Assembly: GCA_001899585.1 (NCBI GenBank)
Contig: MKWE01000053.1
Coordinates: 1 to 55,815 of the forward strand
Length of the DNA stretch: 55,815 bases
Direction of reading: 5' to 3'
DNA from: Rhodospirillales bacterium 70-18
GTDB lineage: Bacteria; Pseudomonadota; Alphaproteobacteria; Acetobacterales; Acetobacteraceae
The position numbers and the translations under genes were made by a program. Shown here piece after piece: positions 1 to 9,068 of this stretch (the stretch's first letter is position 1; each line of letters opens with the position of its first letter). The notes below the pieces were generated by a model that was given only the letters and a program-made list of their open reading frames with translations, did not search any database and was not told the DNA's origin.

Positions 1-2253
1 CTGTCCGGCGTGGTGGATGCGACCTTGGCGGGGACGCTCGATCTGGCGGCGGGGTCCGGGGTGAACCAGAGCGGGGGCTCGATCACCGCCGGATTGCTGC
101 GCAGCACGTCCGGAGTGACCGGCAACGTCACGCTGACGCAGGTGACGAATATGATCGGCACCATCGGCGGCTTCAGGGTCAACGTTGGCGATTTCACCCT
201 GGCTGACAGCGTGGCGCTGAACGTGATCGGCGCGCTAAGCGCGGTGAACGTGACGCTTGCGGATAGCGCAGCGGGCACAGCGCTGACGGTAAGCGGGTCG
301 GTGGTTGGCACCGGTACGATTGCCCTGGATACGAGCGCCGGAGGCATTTTGCTGCCCGGCGCGGTGGACGCGACGGCGACTGGGACGTTGGATGTAGTGG
401 CGGCGACCGGGGTGAACCAGACTGGTGGCTCGATCACCGCCGGGCTGTTGCGCAGCACGTCCGGCGTAACTGGGGACGTGCTTCTGACGAGCTTGACCAA
501 CGCCATCGGCACGGTCGGAAGCCTGGTGGTAAGCGGCGGTGATCTGACGTTTGTCGATGCACAGGCCGTGACCTTCACTGGAACCGTCTCCGGGGCCGGC
601 GTCCATCTGACCGACACGGCCAACGGGACGGCGATCACCTTGAACGGCGTGCTGAATGCCTCGACGTTCCTCACACTCGACACCCCCTCCGGCGGGATCG
701 CGCAGGCAGCCTCCGCGGTCATAGCGACGTCCCTGCTGACCAGCGGCGGGGCTGGCGGAACGGTCGATCTGGCCGGAACGGCCAATGCCGTCGATACCGT
801 TGGCGCGTTCGCCGTGTCCTCGGGCGACTTCAGACTGGTCGACTCGGCAGCGGTGACCCTTGCTGGCCCGTTGCTGGCCTCGGCAGGCAACGTGGCAGTG
901 ACCGACAGCGCCGGCGGCACGGCGATCACCGTCACCGGAAGCGTCTCCGCGGGCGGAACACTGACATTGAGCGCTGGTAGCGGCAGTGGGGCGGCGACGG
1001 TGCTGCCTGCCATCGCGCTGACTGGCGCCAGCAACCTCGCCGCCGCGAGGGTTGCCCTGTTCAGCACGGATACCGGCCATACGGTCGCGATCGACCAGAC
1101 CGATGGCGCCGTGATCGGTGGCGTACCGCCAGGCGGTAGCGCTGTTATCCTCACCGGCAGGACCGCCAGCGGCGATGTGCGCCTGACCAGCTCCGCCAAC
1201 ACGATCGGCACGCTGGACGCTTTCGACGTGTCTGGCGGTGACCTCCTGTTGACCGACAGCGTGCCATTGACGATTGCCTCCGGTGGCGCCAGCACGGGCA
1301 CGCCGCTGGTGCGGGCGGACAACGCCACCGTGCTGACCCTCGGCACCGCGGTCGGGCAGGATGTCGTCATCACCGGTGATATCGCCATACCCGGCACCCT
1401 GACCATCACCGCGAACGGGACCATCCAGAGAACCAACGACGCGGCCGCGTTCGTGGTCGGAACGCTGACCGGCAGCGCCATCAGGCTTGCTGATTTCGGC
1501 ACTGGCCTGAACATCGCCACGCTTGGCCGCTTCACCGTCACGGGCAGCGAACTCGTCCTCTCGAACGCGCAGCCGCTGACCATTGCCGGCCCGATCTCTG
1601 CCGGCTTCCTCCGCATCACGGCGACGGGGTCGATGATCCTCGCTGGCGACATCCAGACCCTTGGCCTGACCCGGGTGGAGCAGGGGCTGGGCAATCTGCG
1701 GACAATCACCGAGGAGGCGCTGCGCACGCCGCTGCCCGATCCGGGTAGCTATCTGGCGGTAATGGCCGACGCGAGCGGTGCGCCCGCGAGCTTCACCCAG
1801 GTCGTCCCGGTCAACATCACCTCGACGACCAACGACGTGGCGACGCTGCGCATCCAATTGCTTTCCAACGGCGGGTCGATCGCGCTCGGCGACATCAATG
1901 CGCCGCGGGTGGACCTGATCCTGTTCCCTGGCGGCACCGGCACGGTCAGCGGCACCGGATTCGTCGATCTCTATGGGCTGCTGGTGGCAGGCAAGGGCGG
2001 CAAGGCGACGTTGAGCGGGCAGATCGCGACACTTGGTGGCCAGGCGGCGGCGAACAAGGCCAACATCACGCCAATACCCGACAACAACTACCGCTTCAAC
2101 ACCTGCCCGATTGGTTCGGTGAACTGCGTCCTCTCGTCGATCAACATCCTGCCGCCGGTCAATCCGCTGCAGAACTTCTCGATCGGTGAGGCACGCAACG
2201 ATGACGAAGACCTGGACCTGATCCTGCCCAATGTGTCGGATGAGGATTACTGA
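1..2253 (+). CDS. Filamentous-haemagglutinin-like beta-repeat exoprotein, C-terminal part (5' end outside window)
   Basis: The frame is already open at base 1, so this is the 3' part of a longer gene. About 750 residues are visible. They are rich in Gly, Ala, Thr, Ser and Val and built from degenerate beta-strand repeats. One unit (SGVNQSGGSITAGLLRST) recurs nearly unchanged about 117 residues (351 bp) later. This composition is typical of beta-helical exoproteins of the two-partner secretion type. The last 60 residues leave the repeat: a two-cysteine segment (NTCPIGSVNC) is followed by an acidic end, NVSDEDY. No signal peptide, TPS domain or beta-barrel is visible, because those would lie upstream or in another gene. 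The stop is one base before the likely start of the CHAT gene, so the two are probably co-transcribed. Function as an adhesin or surface fibre is inferred from architecture only. Confidence 0.75.
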   Translation: MSGVVDATLAGTLDLAAGSGVNQSGGSITAGLLRSTSGVTGNVTLTQVTNMIGTIGGFRVNVGDFTLADSVALNVIGALSAVNVTLADSAAGTALTVSGSVVGTGTIALDTSAGGILLPGAVDATATGTLDVVAATGVNQTGGSITAGLLRSTSGVTGDVLLTSLTNAIGTVGSLVVSGGDLTFVDAQAVTFTGTVSGAGVHLTDTANGTAITLNGVLNASTFLTLDTPSGGIAQAASAVIATSLLTSGGAGGTVDLAGTANAVDTVGAFAVSSGDFRLVDSAAVTLAGPLLASAGNVAVTDSAGGTAITVTGSVSAGGTLTLSAGSGSGAATVLPAIALTGASNLAAARVALFSTDTGHTVAIDQTDGAVIGGVPPGGSAVILTGRTASGDVRLTSSANTIGTLDAFDVSGGDLLLTDSVPLTIASGGASTGTPLVRADNATVLTLGTAVGQDVVITGDIAIPGTLTITANGTIQRTNDAAAFVVGTLTGSAIRLADFGTGLNIATLGRFTVTGSELVLSNAQPLTIAGPISAGFLRITATGSMILAGDIQTLGLTRVEQGLGNLRTITEEALRTPLPDPGSYLAVMADASGAPASFTQVVPVNITSTTNDVATLRIQLLSNGGSIALGDINAPRVDLILFPGGTGTVSGTGFVDLYGLLVAGKGGKATLSGQIATLGGQAAANKANITPIPDNNYRFNTCPIGSVNCVLSSINILPPVNPLQNFSIGEARNDDEDLDLILPNVSDEDY

Positions 2254-2254
2254 G

Positions 2255-5200
2255 ATGGCGCGCAGCATTGGGGTGTCGGTCATGCGTGGTTTGCTGGTCG
2301 CGTTTGCCGTTGCCGCGCTGGCGGGCTGCGCGGTGCCGCCGCCGGACTCGTACGTCTCGGGCGGCAAGAAAGACGTCGCCGGTCTCGCCCTGGGCAAGAA
2401 CGCCACCGGCGAGGCCTGCACGCAGCAACAGAGCGGCGACGGCGCGGCGGATGTGTATTGCGGCACCTGGCAGCAGCCCAGCGCGCGGGTGCGCAGCGCC
2501 GGGCCCGCCGGTGCCGACGCGCTGATCGGGCTGGCAACCGCCAGCGCCTGGCGGCAAGGCCTGAACGACCGCTACAATTGCGGCACGCCATCGCGCAGTT
2601 CCATCCTTGGCGGCGAGCCGGCGGTGCTGATGAACTGCACGCAGCGGCTGGGCGGCTGGCCGCACGTGGCCATGGTGGCGACGGTCGGTGGGTCCGCCTG
2701 GTATGCCGATGGCGTGTTGCCGGCGCTGCCGGTGATGGAGCGGGCGATCGGCGTGCTGTCCGGCCGGGTGCGTGCCGAGGCAGCGAGCCAGAGCCAGACC
2801 AGCGCCGCGGATGCCCAATTGGCCAGCCGGCTGGCCGCGCAGGCATTCAGCTCCGGTGACGTGGGCGCCTACGAGCAATTGATGAAGGAAGCCGCCCGCG
2901 CCAACCAGGCGGAGAATTTCGCCGGCGCCGAAGATGCCTATCGCGCGGCGCTGGCGTTGCAGCAAAAGGCGCTCGGGCCGAACGACCCGAACACCGTCTC
3001 CACCCTGTTGAACCTGGCGCTGCAGATATCCAACCAGGGACGATGGAGCGAGGCGGACGCATTGTTCGCGCGGGCCGACCAGCTGGCGGCCGGTGCGGCC
3101 GACGGCACCCAACAGGCCAGGCTGCTGCATTACGAGGCGTTGCACGCGCTCAACCAGGGTAAGCGGACGGAGGCTCTGGCGCTGCTGGACCGGGCCGAGC
3201 CCGCCTATGCCGCGCTGCTGCCGCCGGAGGTGCTGAAGGCGCGGCCGGTGCAACTGGCGCGCGGCACCATCAACCGCCTCGGTTCGGGCGGGCCAGCCGA
3301 CATGCTGGGCAACCGCAACCTGCTAACCGATGTCTCGACGCGCTCGGCGCTGATGGGGCTGATCGAGGTCCGTCGCTATCGCGCCATCGTGCTGCGCGGC
3401 CTGGACCGTCCGGCGGAGAGCGAGCAGGCGCTGGCCTCGGCGCGCACGCTGGCCGCGGCCAACGGGCTGAGCCAGCCGGTGCTGCGGGCGCGGATGGACC
3501 GTACCGCCGCCGCCATCGATGCGGCCGGCGGCGACCCGACGAAGGCGGCGGCGGCCTACGGCGCCGCGGTCAGCGCGTTCTCCAACGCATTGCCCGACAG
3601 CCGCCCGGTGGCGGAGACCGAGTTGCTGCGCGCCGGCCAGTTGCTGCAGTCCGGCCAGGCCGGGCCGGCCCTGGCGGTCTGCCAGCGCGGGGTGGGGCTG
3701 CTGCGCCAGTTGAAGATCGGCACGGAAGCGACGTTGCTGGACCCGTGCCTGGATGTCTTCGCCCAGGCCGCGCAGGCACGCAGCAAGGCGGGAGACAAGG
3801 CCGGCGAGCAGGCGCTGCTGGTGCAGATGTTCGAGGCCTCGCAACTGTCGCAGGGCGGCGTGACCAGCCAGCAGATCGCCCAGGCAACGGCCAGGCTGTC
3901 GGAGAATGCCCGCGACCCCCGCGTCGCCGAGGCCGTACGCGCGCGCCAGGACGCGACCAACAAGCTGGCTGACCTGTATCGCGAGCGTGACCGCCTGGAC
4001 CAGCAGCGCAACCCCGGCGGTGCCGCCGCGCCCGAGGGGCCGGCGCCGGAGTCGGCGGCGCTGGATAAGCGGATCACCGAGGCGCAAGCGGCGGTCGCCA
4101 ACGCCGATGCCGCGCTGCAGGCTGCCGCACCGAATTTCGGCCAGTTGGTGCAGCAGGTCGCACCCGCCTCGGCGATCGAGGCATCGCTGAGACCGAACGA
4201 GGGCTTCGTCTCGATCACCCTGTCCGATGCCGGCGGCTGGAGCTTCCTGCTGCGGAACGACAAGGTAACGGTCTCGCATATCGACGGCGGCACGCCGCGC
4301 ATGGCCGAGCTGGTCAAGCGCATCCGCGGCAGCATCGAGAGCGACACTGGCATTCCGCCGCGCTTCGATGTCGCGGCGGCCCAGCAACTCTATATGGCCA
4401 CCCTCGGCGGCTTGTCCGGCGCGATGGGCGGGATGCAGTCGCTGGTGGTGGCGCCGGCCGGCCCGCTGCTGTCGGTGCCGTTCGAACTGCTGCTGACCGG
4501 CCCCGGCGATGCCTCCAACCTGGCGGCGGCGCCGTGGCTGCTGCGCAAGATGGTGATCTCGCATGTGCCGGCCGCGGCGAACTTCGTCTCGCTGCGCAAG
4601 ATCGCCGGCGGCTCGCGGGCGCAGCGCCCTTGGTTCGGCTTCGGCGACTTCCACCCGGTGACCCTGGCGCAGGCGCGCAAGACCTATGCCGGCGGCTGCT
4701 CGGACAGTGCCGCGCTGTTCGCCGGCCTGCCGCCGCTGCCATTCGCCACCCGCGAGTTGGAAGCGGCGCGTGCCCTGCTGGGCGCCTCTCCAACCGACGA
4801 GTTGCTCGGCAGCGCCTTCACCGCCGCGGCGGTGCTGAAGACGCCGCTGAAGAACTACCGCATCCTGCATTTCGCGACGCACGCGCTGCTGCCGACCGAC
4901 CTGCATTGCCAGACCGAGTCGGCGATCGTCACCTCGGCGCCGCCCGGCGCGCCCGACGCCTCGGGCGCGCTGCTGACGGCATCCCAGGTGGTGGGGCTGG
5001 ACCTCGATGCGGACGCGGTGATCCTCTCGGCCTGCAACTCCGGCGGTCCGGGCGGCGGCACGGCCGGTGAAAGCCTGTCCGGCCTGGCGCGCTCGTTCTT
5101 CTATGCCGGTGCGCGGGCGCTGCTGGTCACGCACTGGTCGGTGAACGACCAGGCGGCGGCGTATCTGGTCGCTGACACCTTGCGGCGTTACCGCCAGAGC

Positions 5201-5377
5201 CCGACATCGGGCATGGCCGCCGCCCTGCGGGACGCCCAACTCGGCATGCTCGACGACGCCGGCAAGGGTCTGCCGGCCGAAATCGCCCACCCGTTCTACT
5301 GGGCGCCGTTTGCCCTCATCGGTGATGGAACCGGCAAGAAGCTGACGGCGCAGGCCGCGACGAACCCGAAATCGTAG
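2255..5377 (+). CDS. TPR and CHAT-domain lipoprotein (caspase-like protease)
   Basis: About 1040 residues. The N-terminus reads as a lipoprotein signal: a hydrophobic stretch ending in the lipobox LAGC, followed by AVPP. That suggests export and lipid anchoring. Residues about 215-330 contain TPR-like helices (for example ALALQQKALGPNDPNTVSTL). The C-terminal third is a CHAT domain, the caspase/separase-related peptidase fold: His in ILHFATHA and Cys in ILSACNSGG form the expected dyad, and the usual end PFYWAPFALIGDG is present. The start at 2255 sits one base after the exoprotein stop. ATG 2282 has a better GGGG-type ribosome site and puts the lipobox closer to the start, and ATG 2231 overlaps the upstream gene; the choice is open. 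Processing or surface display of the upstream exoprotein is an inference from adjacency. Confidence 0.85.
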   Translation: MARSIGVSVMRGLLVAFAVAALAGCAVPPPDSYVSGGKKDVAGLALGKNATGEACTQQQSGDGAADVYCGTWQQPSARVRSAGPAGADALIGLATASAWRQGLNDRYNCGTPSRSSILGGEPAVLMNCTQRLGGWPHVAMVATVGGSAWYADGVLPALPVMERAIGVLSGRVRAEAASQSQTSAADAQLASRLAAQAFSSGDVGAYEQLMKEAARANQAENFAGAEDAYRAALALQQKALGPNDPNTVSTLLNLALQISNQGRWSEADALFARADQLAAGAADGTQQARLLHYEALHALNQGKRTEALALLDRAEPAYAALLPPEVLKARPVQLARGTINRLGSGGPADMLGNRNLLTDVSTRSALMGLIEVRRYRAIVLRGLDRPAESEQALASARTLAAANGLSQPVLRARMDRTAAAIDAAGGDPTKAAAAYGAAVSAFSNALPDSRPVAETELLRAGQLLQSGQAGPALAVCQRGVGLLRQLKIGTEATLLDPCLDVFAQAAQARSKAGDKAGEQALLVQMFEASQLSQGGVTSQQIAQATARLSENARDPRVAEAVRARQDATNKLADLYRERDRLDQQRNPGGAAAPEGPAPESAALDKRITEAQAAVANADAALQAAAPNFGQLVQQVAPASAIEASLRPNEGFVSITLSDAGGWSFLLRNDKVTVSHIDGGTPRMAELVKRIRGSIESDTGIPPRFDVAAAQQLYMATLGGLSGAMGGMQSLVVAPAGPLLSVPFELLLTGPGDASNLAAAPWLLRKMVISHVPAAANFVSLRKIAGGSRAQRPWFGFGDFHPVTLAQARKTYAGGCSDSAALFAGLPPLPFATRELEAARALLGASPTDELLGSAFTAAAVLKTPLKNYRILHFATHALLPTDLHCQTESAIVTSAPPGAPDASGALLTASQVVGLDLDADAVILSACNSGGPGGGTAGESLSGLARSFFYAGARALLVTHWSVNDQAAAYLVADTLRRYRQSPTSGMAAALRDAQLGMLDDAGKGLPAEIAHPFYWAPFALIGDGTGKKLTAQAATNPKS

Positions 5378-5380
5378 CCG

Positions 5381-6478
5381 CTACTCGTGGGCCGGCCGCT
5401 CCTTCGCCGCCCGCAGTAGGGCGGCGAAGCGGTAGAGGCCGTGCACGAACTTGCTGTAGGGCAGCAGCAGGAATAGGGCCAGAATGAAGCCCAGATGCAC
5501 GGCCAGCGCGATGCCCATCGCCGGCGTCGCCCGCAGCGCCAGCAGCAGCAGGCCGGTGAGCGCCACCAGCAGCAGCAGGAACAGCAGCGCGTAATCGCCG
5601 CCAAGCACGCGCCGCGCCACCGGCTCGCTGTCGCCGACGATCTTCAGCCAGATCAGCCCGACCGTGCCGACCACCATACCGATCCCGCCCAGGGTGCCCA
5701 GCACCACCGGCAGGCTGAGCAGGGCATAGGGTGCGATCCAGCCGAACACGTGGTCGTAGACCGTCGCCACCGAGGTGGCGGCGAAGCACAGCAGGAACCC
5801 GTAGAACATGGTGTGATGCAGATGCCGCCGCGCGCCCGAGAAGCTGCCGTCGCGGTCGTTGCAGCCATGCCCGCCGCCGCTGAGGTTGCGCAGCGTCAGC
5901 GCATCGCGCACCGCCTGCCACAGCGCCTTGGGCCGCCCACCCGCCGCCGGCACGCCCGAGGCGCGCCAGAAATTGGCCACCGACATCCCCAGCGCCAGCA
6001 GCGCGAACAGGAAGGTGGCGCTGGCCACGGTGACCATCGCCGCGAATGGGATCACCCGGTAGAACGCTCCAGGCCCGGCATGCGCGCCGAACAGCACGCC
6101 GGCATCCTGCAGCAGCGCCGTCAGCACCAGCACCAGCGCCACGCCCAGCGCGGCCGCGACCGACACCACCGTGCCGTTGCGCCGGAACAGCCGCGCCAGC
6201 GGCTGCGGCCATGCGTAATGCTCGTATGACTCGGTGCGGATTTCGGCGAAGGCTTTCGGCAGGTTGATGCCGAACTCATGCGGCGGCGCGTATTGGCAGG
6301 CGTAGTAGCAGCCACGGCAGCCATGGCAGAGATTGGCCAGGTACCCCAGGTCGGGCGCGGTGAACTCCCGCTTCAGCTCCATCGCCGGGAACACCGCGCA
6401 ATAGCCCTCGCAGTAGCGGCAGGCGTTGCAGATCTCCAGCGAGCGGCGGGCTTCGGCGATGCTGTCGGTCTCGTGCAT
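5381..6478 (-). CDS. tcuB: Tricarballylate utilization protein TcuB (citrate utilization-type iron-sulfur membrane protein)
   Basis: A 365-residue protein that starts with two cysteine-rich clusters (CNACRYCEGYC and CHGCRGCYYAC), typical of 4Fe-4S binding. Several membrane-spanning segments follow from about residue 110 to the end. This matches TcuB/CitB, which re-oxidizes the flavin of the dehydrogenase TcuA and passes electrons to the membrane quinone pool during tricarballylate breakdown. The gene lies four bases downstream of tcuA on the same strand, so they form a two-gene operon. Its stop is only three bases from the convergent CHAT gene. No dedicated transporter (TcuC or tripartite type) or regulator (TcuR) lies beside it. 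The family call is firm; the exact substrate is not shown by sequence. Confidence 0.9.
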   Translation of the reverse strand: MHETDSIAEARRSLEICNACRYCEGYCAVFPAMELKREFTAPDLGYLANLCHGCRGCYYACQYAPPHEFGINLPKAFAEIRTESYEHYAWPQPLARLFRRNGTVVSVAAALGVALVLVLTALLQDAGVLFGAHAGPGAFYRVIPFAAMVTVASATFLFALLALGMSVANFWRASGVPAAGGRPKALWQAVRDALTLRNLSGGGHGCNDRDGSFSGARRHLHHTMFYGFLLCFAATSVATVYDHVFGWIAPYALLSLPVVLGTLGGIGMVVGTVGLIWLKIVGDSEPVARRVLGGDYALLFLLLLVALTGLLLLALRATPAMGIALAVHLGFILALFLLLPYSKFVHGLYRFAALLRAAKERPAHE

Positions 6479-6482
6479 GGTG

Positions 6483-7880
6483 TCAGTTCTTTGCGGTACG
6501 AGCGGCGTGCTCGCCGGCCAGGCGGCCGAACACGGTGCCGATGGTCATGCCAAAGCCGGCCAGATAGCCCTTGCCCAGGATATTGCCGGCCATGATCTCG
6601 CCGGAGGCGAACAGGTTGGCCGATGGCCTGCCGTCCTGCATCAGCACCTGCGCCCGCTCGTTCACCTTCACGCCGAGATAGGTGAAGGTGATGCCGGGCC
6701 GCAGCGGATAGCCGACGAACGGTGCCGTATCGATCCGCCGTGCCCAGTTGGTCTTGGGTGGGCTCAGCCCTTCGGTGTGGCACCCGTCCAGCGCGCGGTC
6801 GTTGAACTGGCCGGGTTGCACGGCGGTGTTGTACTCGGCCACGGTCGCTTCCACCGCCGCCGGGTCCAGCCCCATCTTGCCCGCCAGTTCGGCCAGCGAT
6901 CCGGCGGTGAGCGCCGGGAAGACCGAGGGCAGGAACAGCGGCACGGATTTCGCGTCGCAGATCGAATAGGCGATCTGCCCCGGCTGCTGGGCGATCAGCC
7001 GCCCCCAGATGGCGTAGCGCTTCGGCCAGACATCCTCGCCCTCGTTGTAGAAGCGCTTGCCGTCGCGGTTGACCACGATGCTGAACGGCACGGAGTCCAG
7101 CCGCGTCGCCAACCCGCCATCGAATTGCGGCGCCCGCGCATCCAGCGCCACCGCATGGAACTGGGTCGGGTCGCCGGTCTGCGCCACCCCCTGCGCCAGC
7201 AGCGATTTCAGCACCCGCCCCTTGGCGTAGGGGGTGCCGCGAATGACGAAATTATCGACCGCATCGCCCCAATATTGGCGCATCCAGTCCAGATTCGCCT
7301 GGAATCCGCCCGAAGATGCCACCACGCATTTCGCCCGCACCGTCATCGGGAAGCCGTTGCTGGTGATGTCCACCGCGCGCACGAACCCGTCATCCACATG
7401 CAGGTCGCGCACCTCGCTGTCATAGGCGATCAGCACCCCGATCCGCTCGGCGGTGGCGTACAGCGCGTTCAGCAGCGCCTTGCCGCCGCCCAGGAAGAAG
7501 GCGTTGGTGCGCGACAGGCTGAGCGTGCCGGTGAGCGACGGCTGGAAATGCACCCCGCAGGCTTCCAGGAACGGCAGCGCCCGCTCCGACATGCGGATGG
7601 TCATGCGTGCCAGGCCCTCGTCGGTCTGCCCGCCGGTCACCCGCAGCAGGTCATCCCAGTACTCGTCCTCCAGGTAGGCGTCGGTCAGCACGGAGGTCGG
7701 CTTGGCGTGCATCGCCCGCAGGTTGCGGGTATGTCGGCTGTTGCCGCCGCGCATCGCCTTGGGCGCATGCTCCAGCACCAGCACACTGGCGCCGGCCTGG
7801 CGGGCGGTGATGGCGGCGCTCAGGGCGGCGTTGCCCCCGCCGATCACCAGCACATCGTAGAGCAGCTTCGGATCGACCAT
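6483..7880 (-). CDS. tcuA: FAD-dependent tricarballylate dehydrogenase TcuA
   Basis: The protein is 465 residues from the chosen start. It opens with a Rossmann FAD site (YDVLVIGGGNAALSAA, then E in VLEHAP) and belongs to the fumarate reductase/succinate dehydrogenase flavoprotein superfamily. The length and the TcuB partner immediately downstream point to tricarballylate dehydrogenase, which oxidizes tricarballylate to cis-aconitate for entry to the TCA cycle. I chose ATG 7880 (MVDPKLLYD) because AGGGA lies five bases upstream; ATG 7895 has no properly spaced ribosome site. The gene is divergent from the lactonase gene across about 110 bp. Confidence 0.9.
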   Translation of the reverse strand: MVDPKLLYDVLVIGGGNAALSAAITARQAGASVLVLEHAPKAMRGGNSRHTRNLRAMHAKPTSVLTDAYLEDEYWDDLLRVTGGQTDEGLARMTIRMSERALPFLEACGVHFQPSLTGTLSLSRTNAFFLGGGKALLNALYATAERIGVLIAYDSEVRDLHVDDGFVRAVDITSNGFPMTVRAKCVVASSGGFQANLDWMRQYWGDAVDNFVIRGTPYAKGRVLKSLLAQGVAQTGDPTQFHAVALDARAPQFDGGLATRLDSVPFSIVVNRDGKRFYNEGEDVWPKRYAIWGRLIAQQPGQIAYSICDAKSVPLFLPSVFPALTAGSLAELAGKMGLDPAAVEATVAEYNTAVQPGQFNDRALDGCHTEGLSPPKTNWARRIDTAPFVGYPLRPGITFTYLGVKVNERAQVLMQDGRPSANLFASGEIMAGNILGKGYLAGFGMTIGTVFGRLAGEHAARTAKN

Positions 7881-7989
7881 GACGGTCCCTGGCATTCCCT
7901 GGTTGTTCCGTCACGGTTTGCACACCGGCCCGGCGCGTGGCAAGCCCCCGGCCGGCGTGGTAACCAGCGATGAACCGGGGGGAACCGCG

Positions 7990-9009
7990 ATGACCGAGCT
8001 GCTCTACGTATCCTGCGCCGATGCGCTGGCCATCGAGATCCTGGAGCTGGCGGCGGACGGCGCGCTGCATCGCCGCACCACCGTGCCGGTGCCGGTGCCG
8101 GGGTCGGCCGCCGCGGCCACCAGCGTGCCGCTGGCGCTGTCGCCCGACCGCACCCGCCTCTACGCCGCGGTCCGCGCGCCGCCCTATCCGCTGGCCAGCT
8201 TCGCGGTGGCGCCGGATGGCGGGCTGACGCTGCTGGGCATCACCGACCTGCCGCACGCCATGGCCTATATCACCGTGGCCGGCGGCCATCTGCTCAGCGC
8301 CTCCTATCCGGGCTCGCTGCTGGCCAGCCACCCCATCGGCGCGGACGGCGCGGCACATGGCCCGGCCAGCCAGGTTACCGCCACCCCCGAGAAGGCGCAC
8401 TGCATCGTCGCCGACCCATCCGGCCGCTTCGTCTATGTCCCCTGCCTGGGCGGCGACGTCATCCTGCACCTCATTCTGGACCAGGCCACCGGCACGCTGC
8501 GCCCGGCGGGGGAGGGCGGGGTGCCGGTCCGCCCCGGCGCCGGCCCGCGCCATCTGCGCTTCGGCGCCGACGGCCGCTTCGCCTATGTGGTCAACGAGCT
8601 GGACGCCACCATCGACACGTATGCCTTCGAGCCGTCCACCGGTGCGCTTGCGCTGTGCCAGACCGTCGCCACCCTGCCGCCGGGCACCGAGGGCCGCATC
8701 GCCGCCGCCGATTTGCAGGTCACCCCGGACGGCCGCTTCCTCTACGCCAGCGAGCGGCTGACCAACATCCTCTCCGGCTGGCGCATCGATGCCGCCAGCG
8801 GCCTGCTCTCGCCGATCGGCACGGTGGCCAGCGAGGCGGGGCCGCGCGGCTTCGCCATCTCGCCGGACGGCCGCTTCCTGCTCTGCGCCGGCCAGGCCTC
8901 CCACCGCGTCGGCGTCTACGCGATCGATGCCGCGACGGGCATTCTGACGCCGCTCGGCGGGCTGGATGTGGCGGCCAACCCGAACTGGATCACCTTTCTC
9001 GGCGGCTAG
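7990..9009 (+). CDS. Lactonase-family seven-bladed beta-propeller protein (6-phosphogluconolactonase/YbhE type)
   Basis: 339 residues made of repeated blade motifs (SPDRTRLYAAV, DPSGRFVYV, GADGRFAYVVNEL, TPDGRFLYASE, SPDGRFLLCAG). This pattern is characteristic of the Lactonase family PF10282, which includes E. coli YbhE/Pgl and muconate-cycloisomerizing enzymes. ATG 7990 follows a GGGGGGAA ribosome site. There is no signal peptide, so a cytosolic role is expected. No pentose-phosphate genes lie next to it, and specificity for 6-phosphogluconolactone cannot be read from the sequence. It stands alone between the tcu operon and a convergent dehydrogenase gene. Confidence 0.8.
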   Translation: MTELLYVSCADALAIEILELAADGALHRRTTVPVPVPGSAAAATSVPLALSPDRTRLYAAVRAPPYPLASFAVAPDGGLTLLGITDLPHAMAYITVAGGHLLSASYPGSLLASHPIGADGAAHGPASQVTATPEKAHCIVADPSGRFVYVPCLGGDVILHLILDQATGTLRPAGEGGVPVRPGAGPRHLRFGADGRFAYVVNELDATIDTYAFEPSTGALALCQTVATLPPGTEGRIAAADLQVTPDGRFLYASERLTNILSGWRIDAASGLLSPIGTVASEAGPRGFAISPDGRFLLCAGQASHRVGVYAIDAATGILTPLGGLDVAANPNWITFLGG

Positions 9010-9011
9010 CG

Positions 9012-9068
9012 TTCTGTTTTGTCGGGTGATTCGGCCCTTCGGTGATTCCACGCGCGGTCATCACGAGC
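9012..9068. repeat. Dispersed intergenic palindrome-like repeat, copy 1
   Basis: This short segment between two convergent genes contains TGTTTTGTCGGGTGATTC, a CCTTCGG-type middle and TCATCACG followed by GAGCTA. Read on the other strand, the spacer at 24417-24467 has the same order of blocks (TGTTTTGTCGCGTGATTC, CCTCCGG, TCATCACG, CTCTA). Copy 1 has about ten extra bases in the middle. Two related copies in unrelated intergenic spaces indicate a dispersed repeat family, here possibly acting as a terminator for the convergent pair. Confidence 0.6.

Noticed and set aside
235-2466. Long open frames opposite to real genes (for example 235-2466, 28139-31396, 38686-42549 and 39440-43036)
   Set aside because: They lie opposite to, or in another frame of, genes with clear family motifs. 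They are Arg/Ala/Gly-rich and come from the high GC content.
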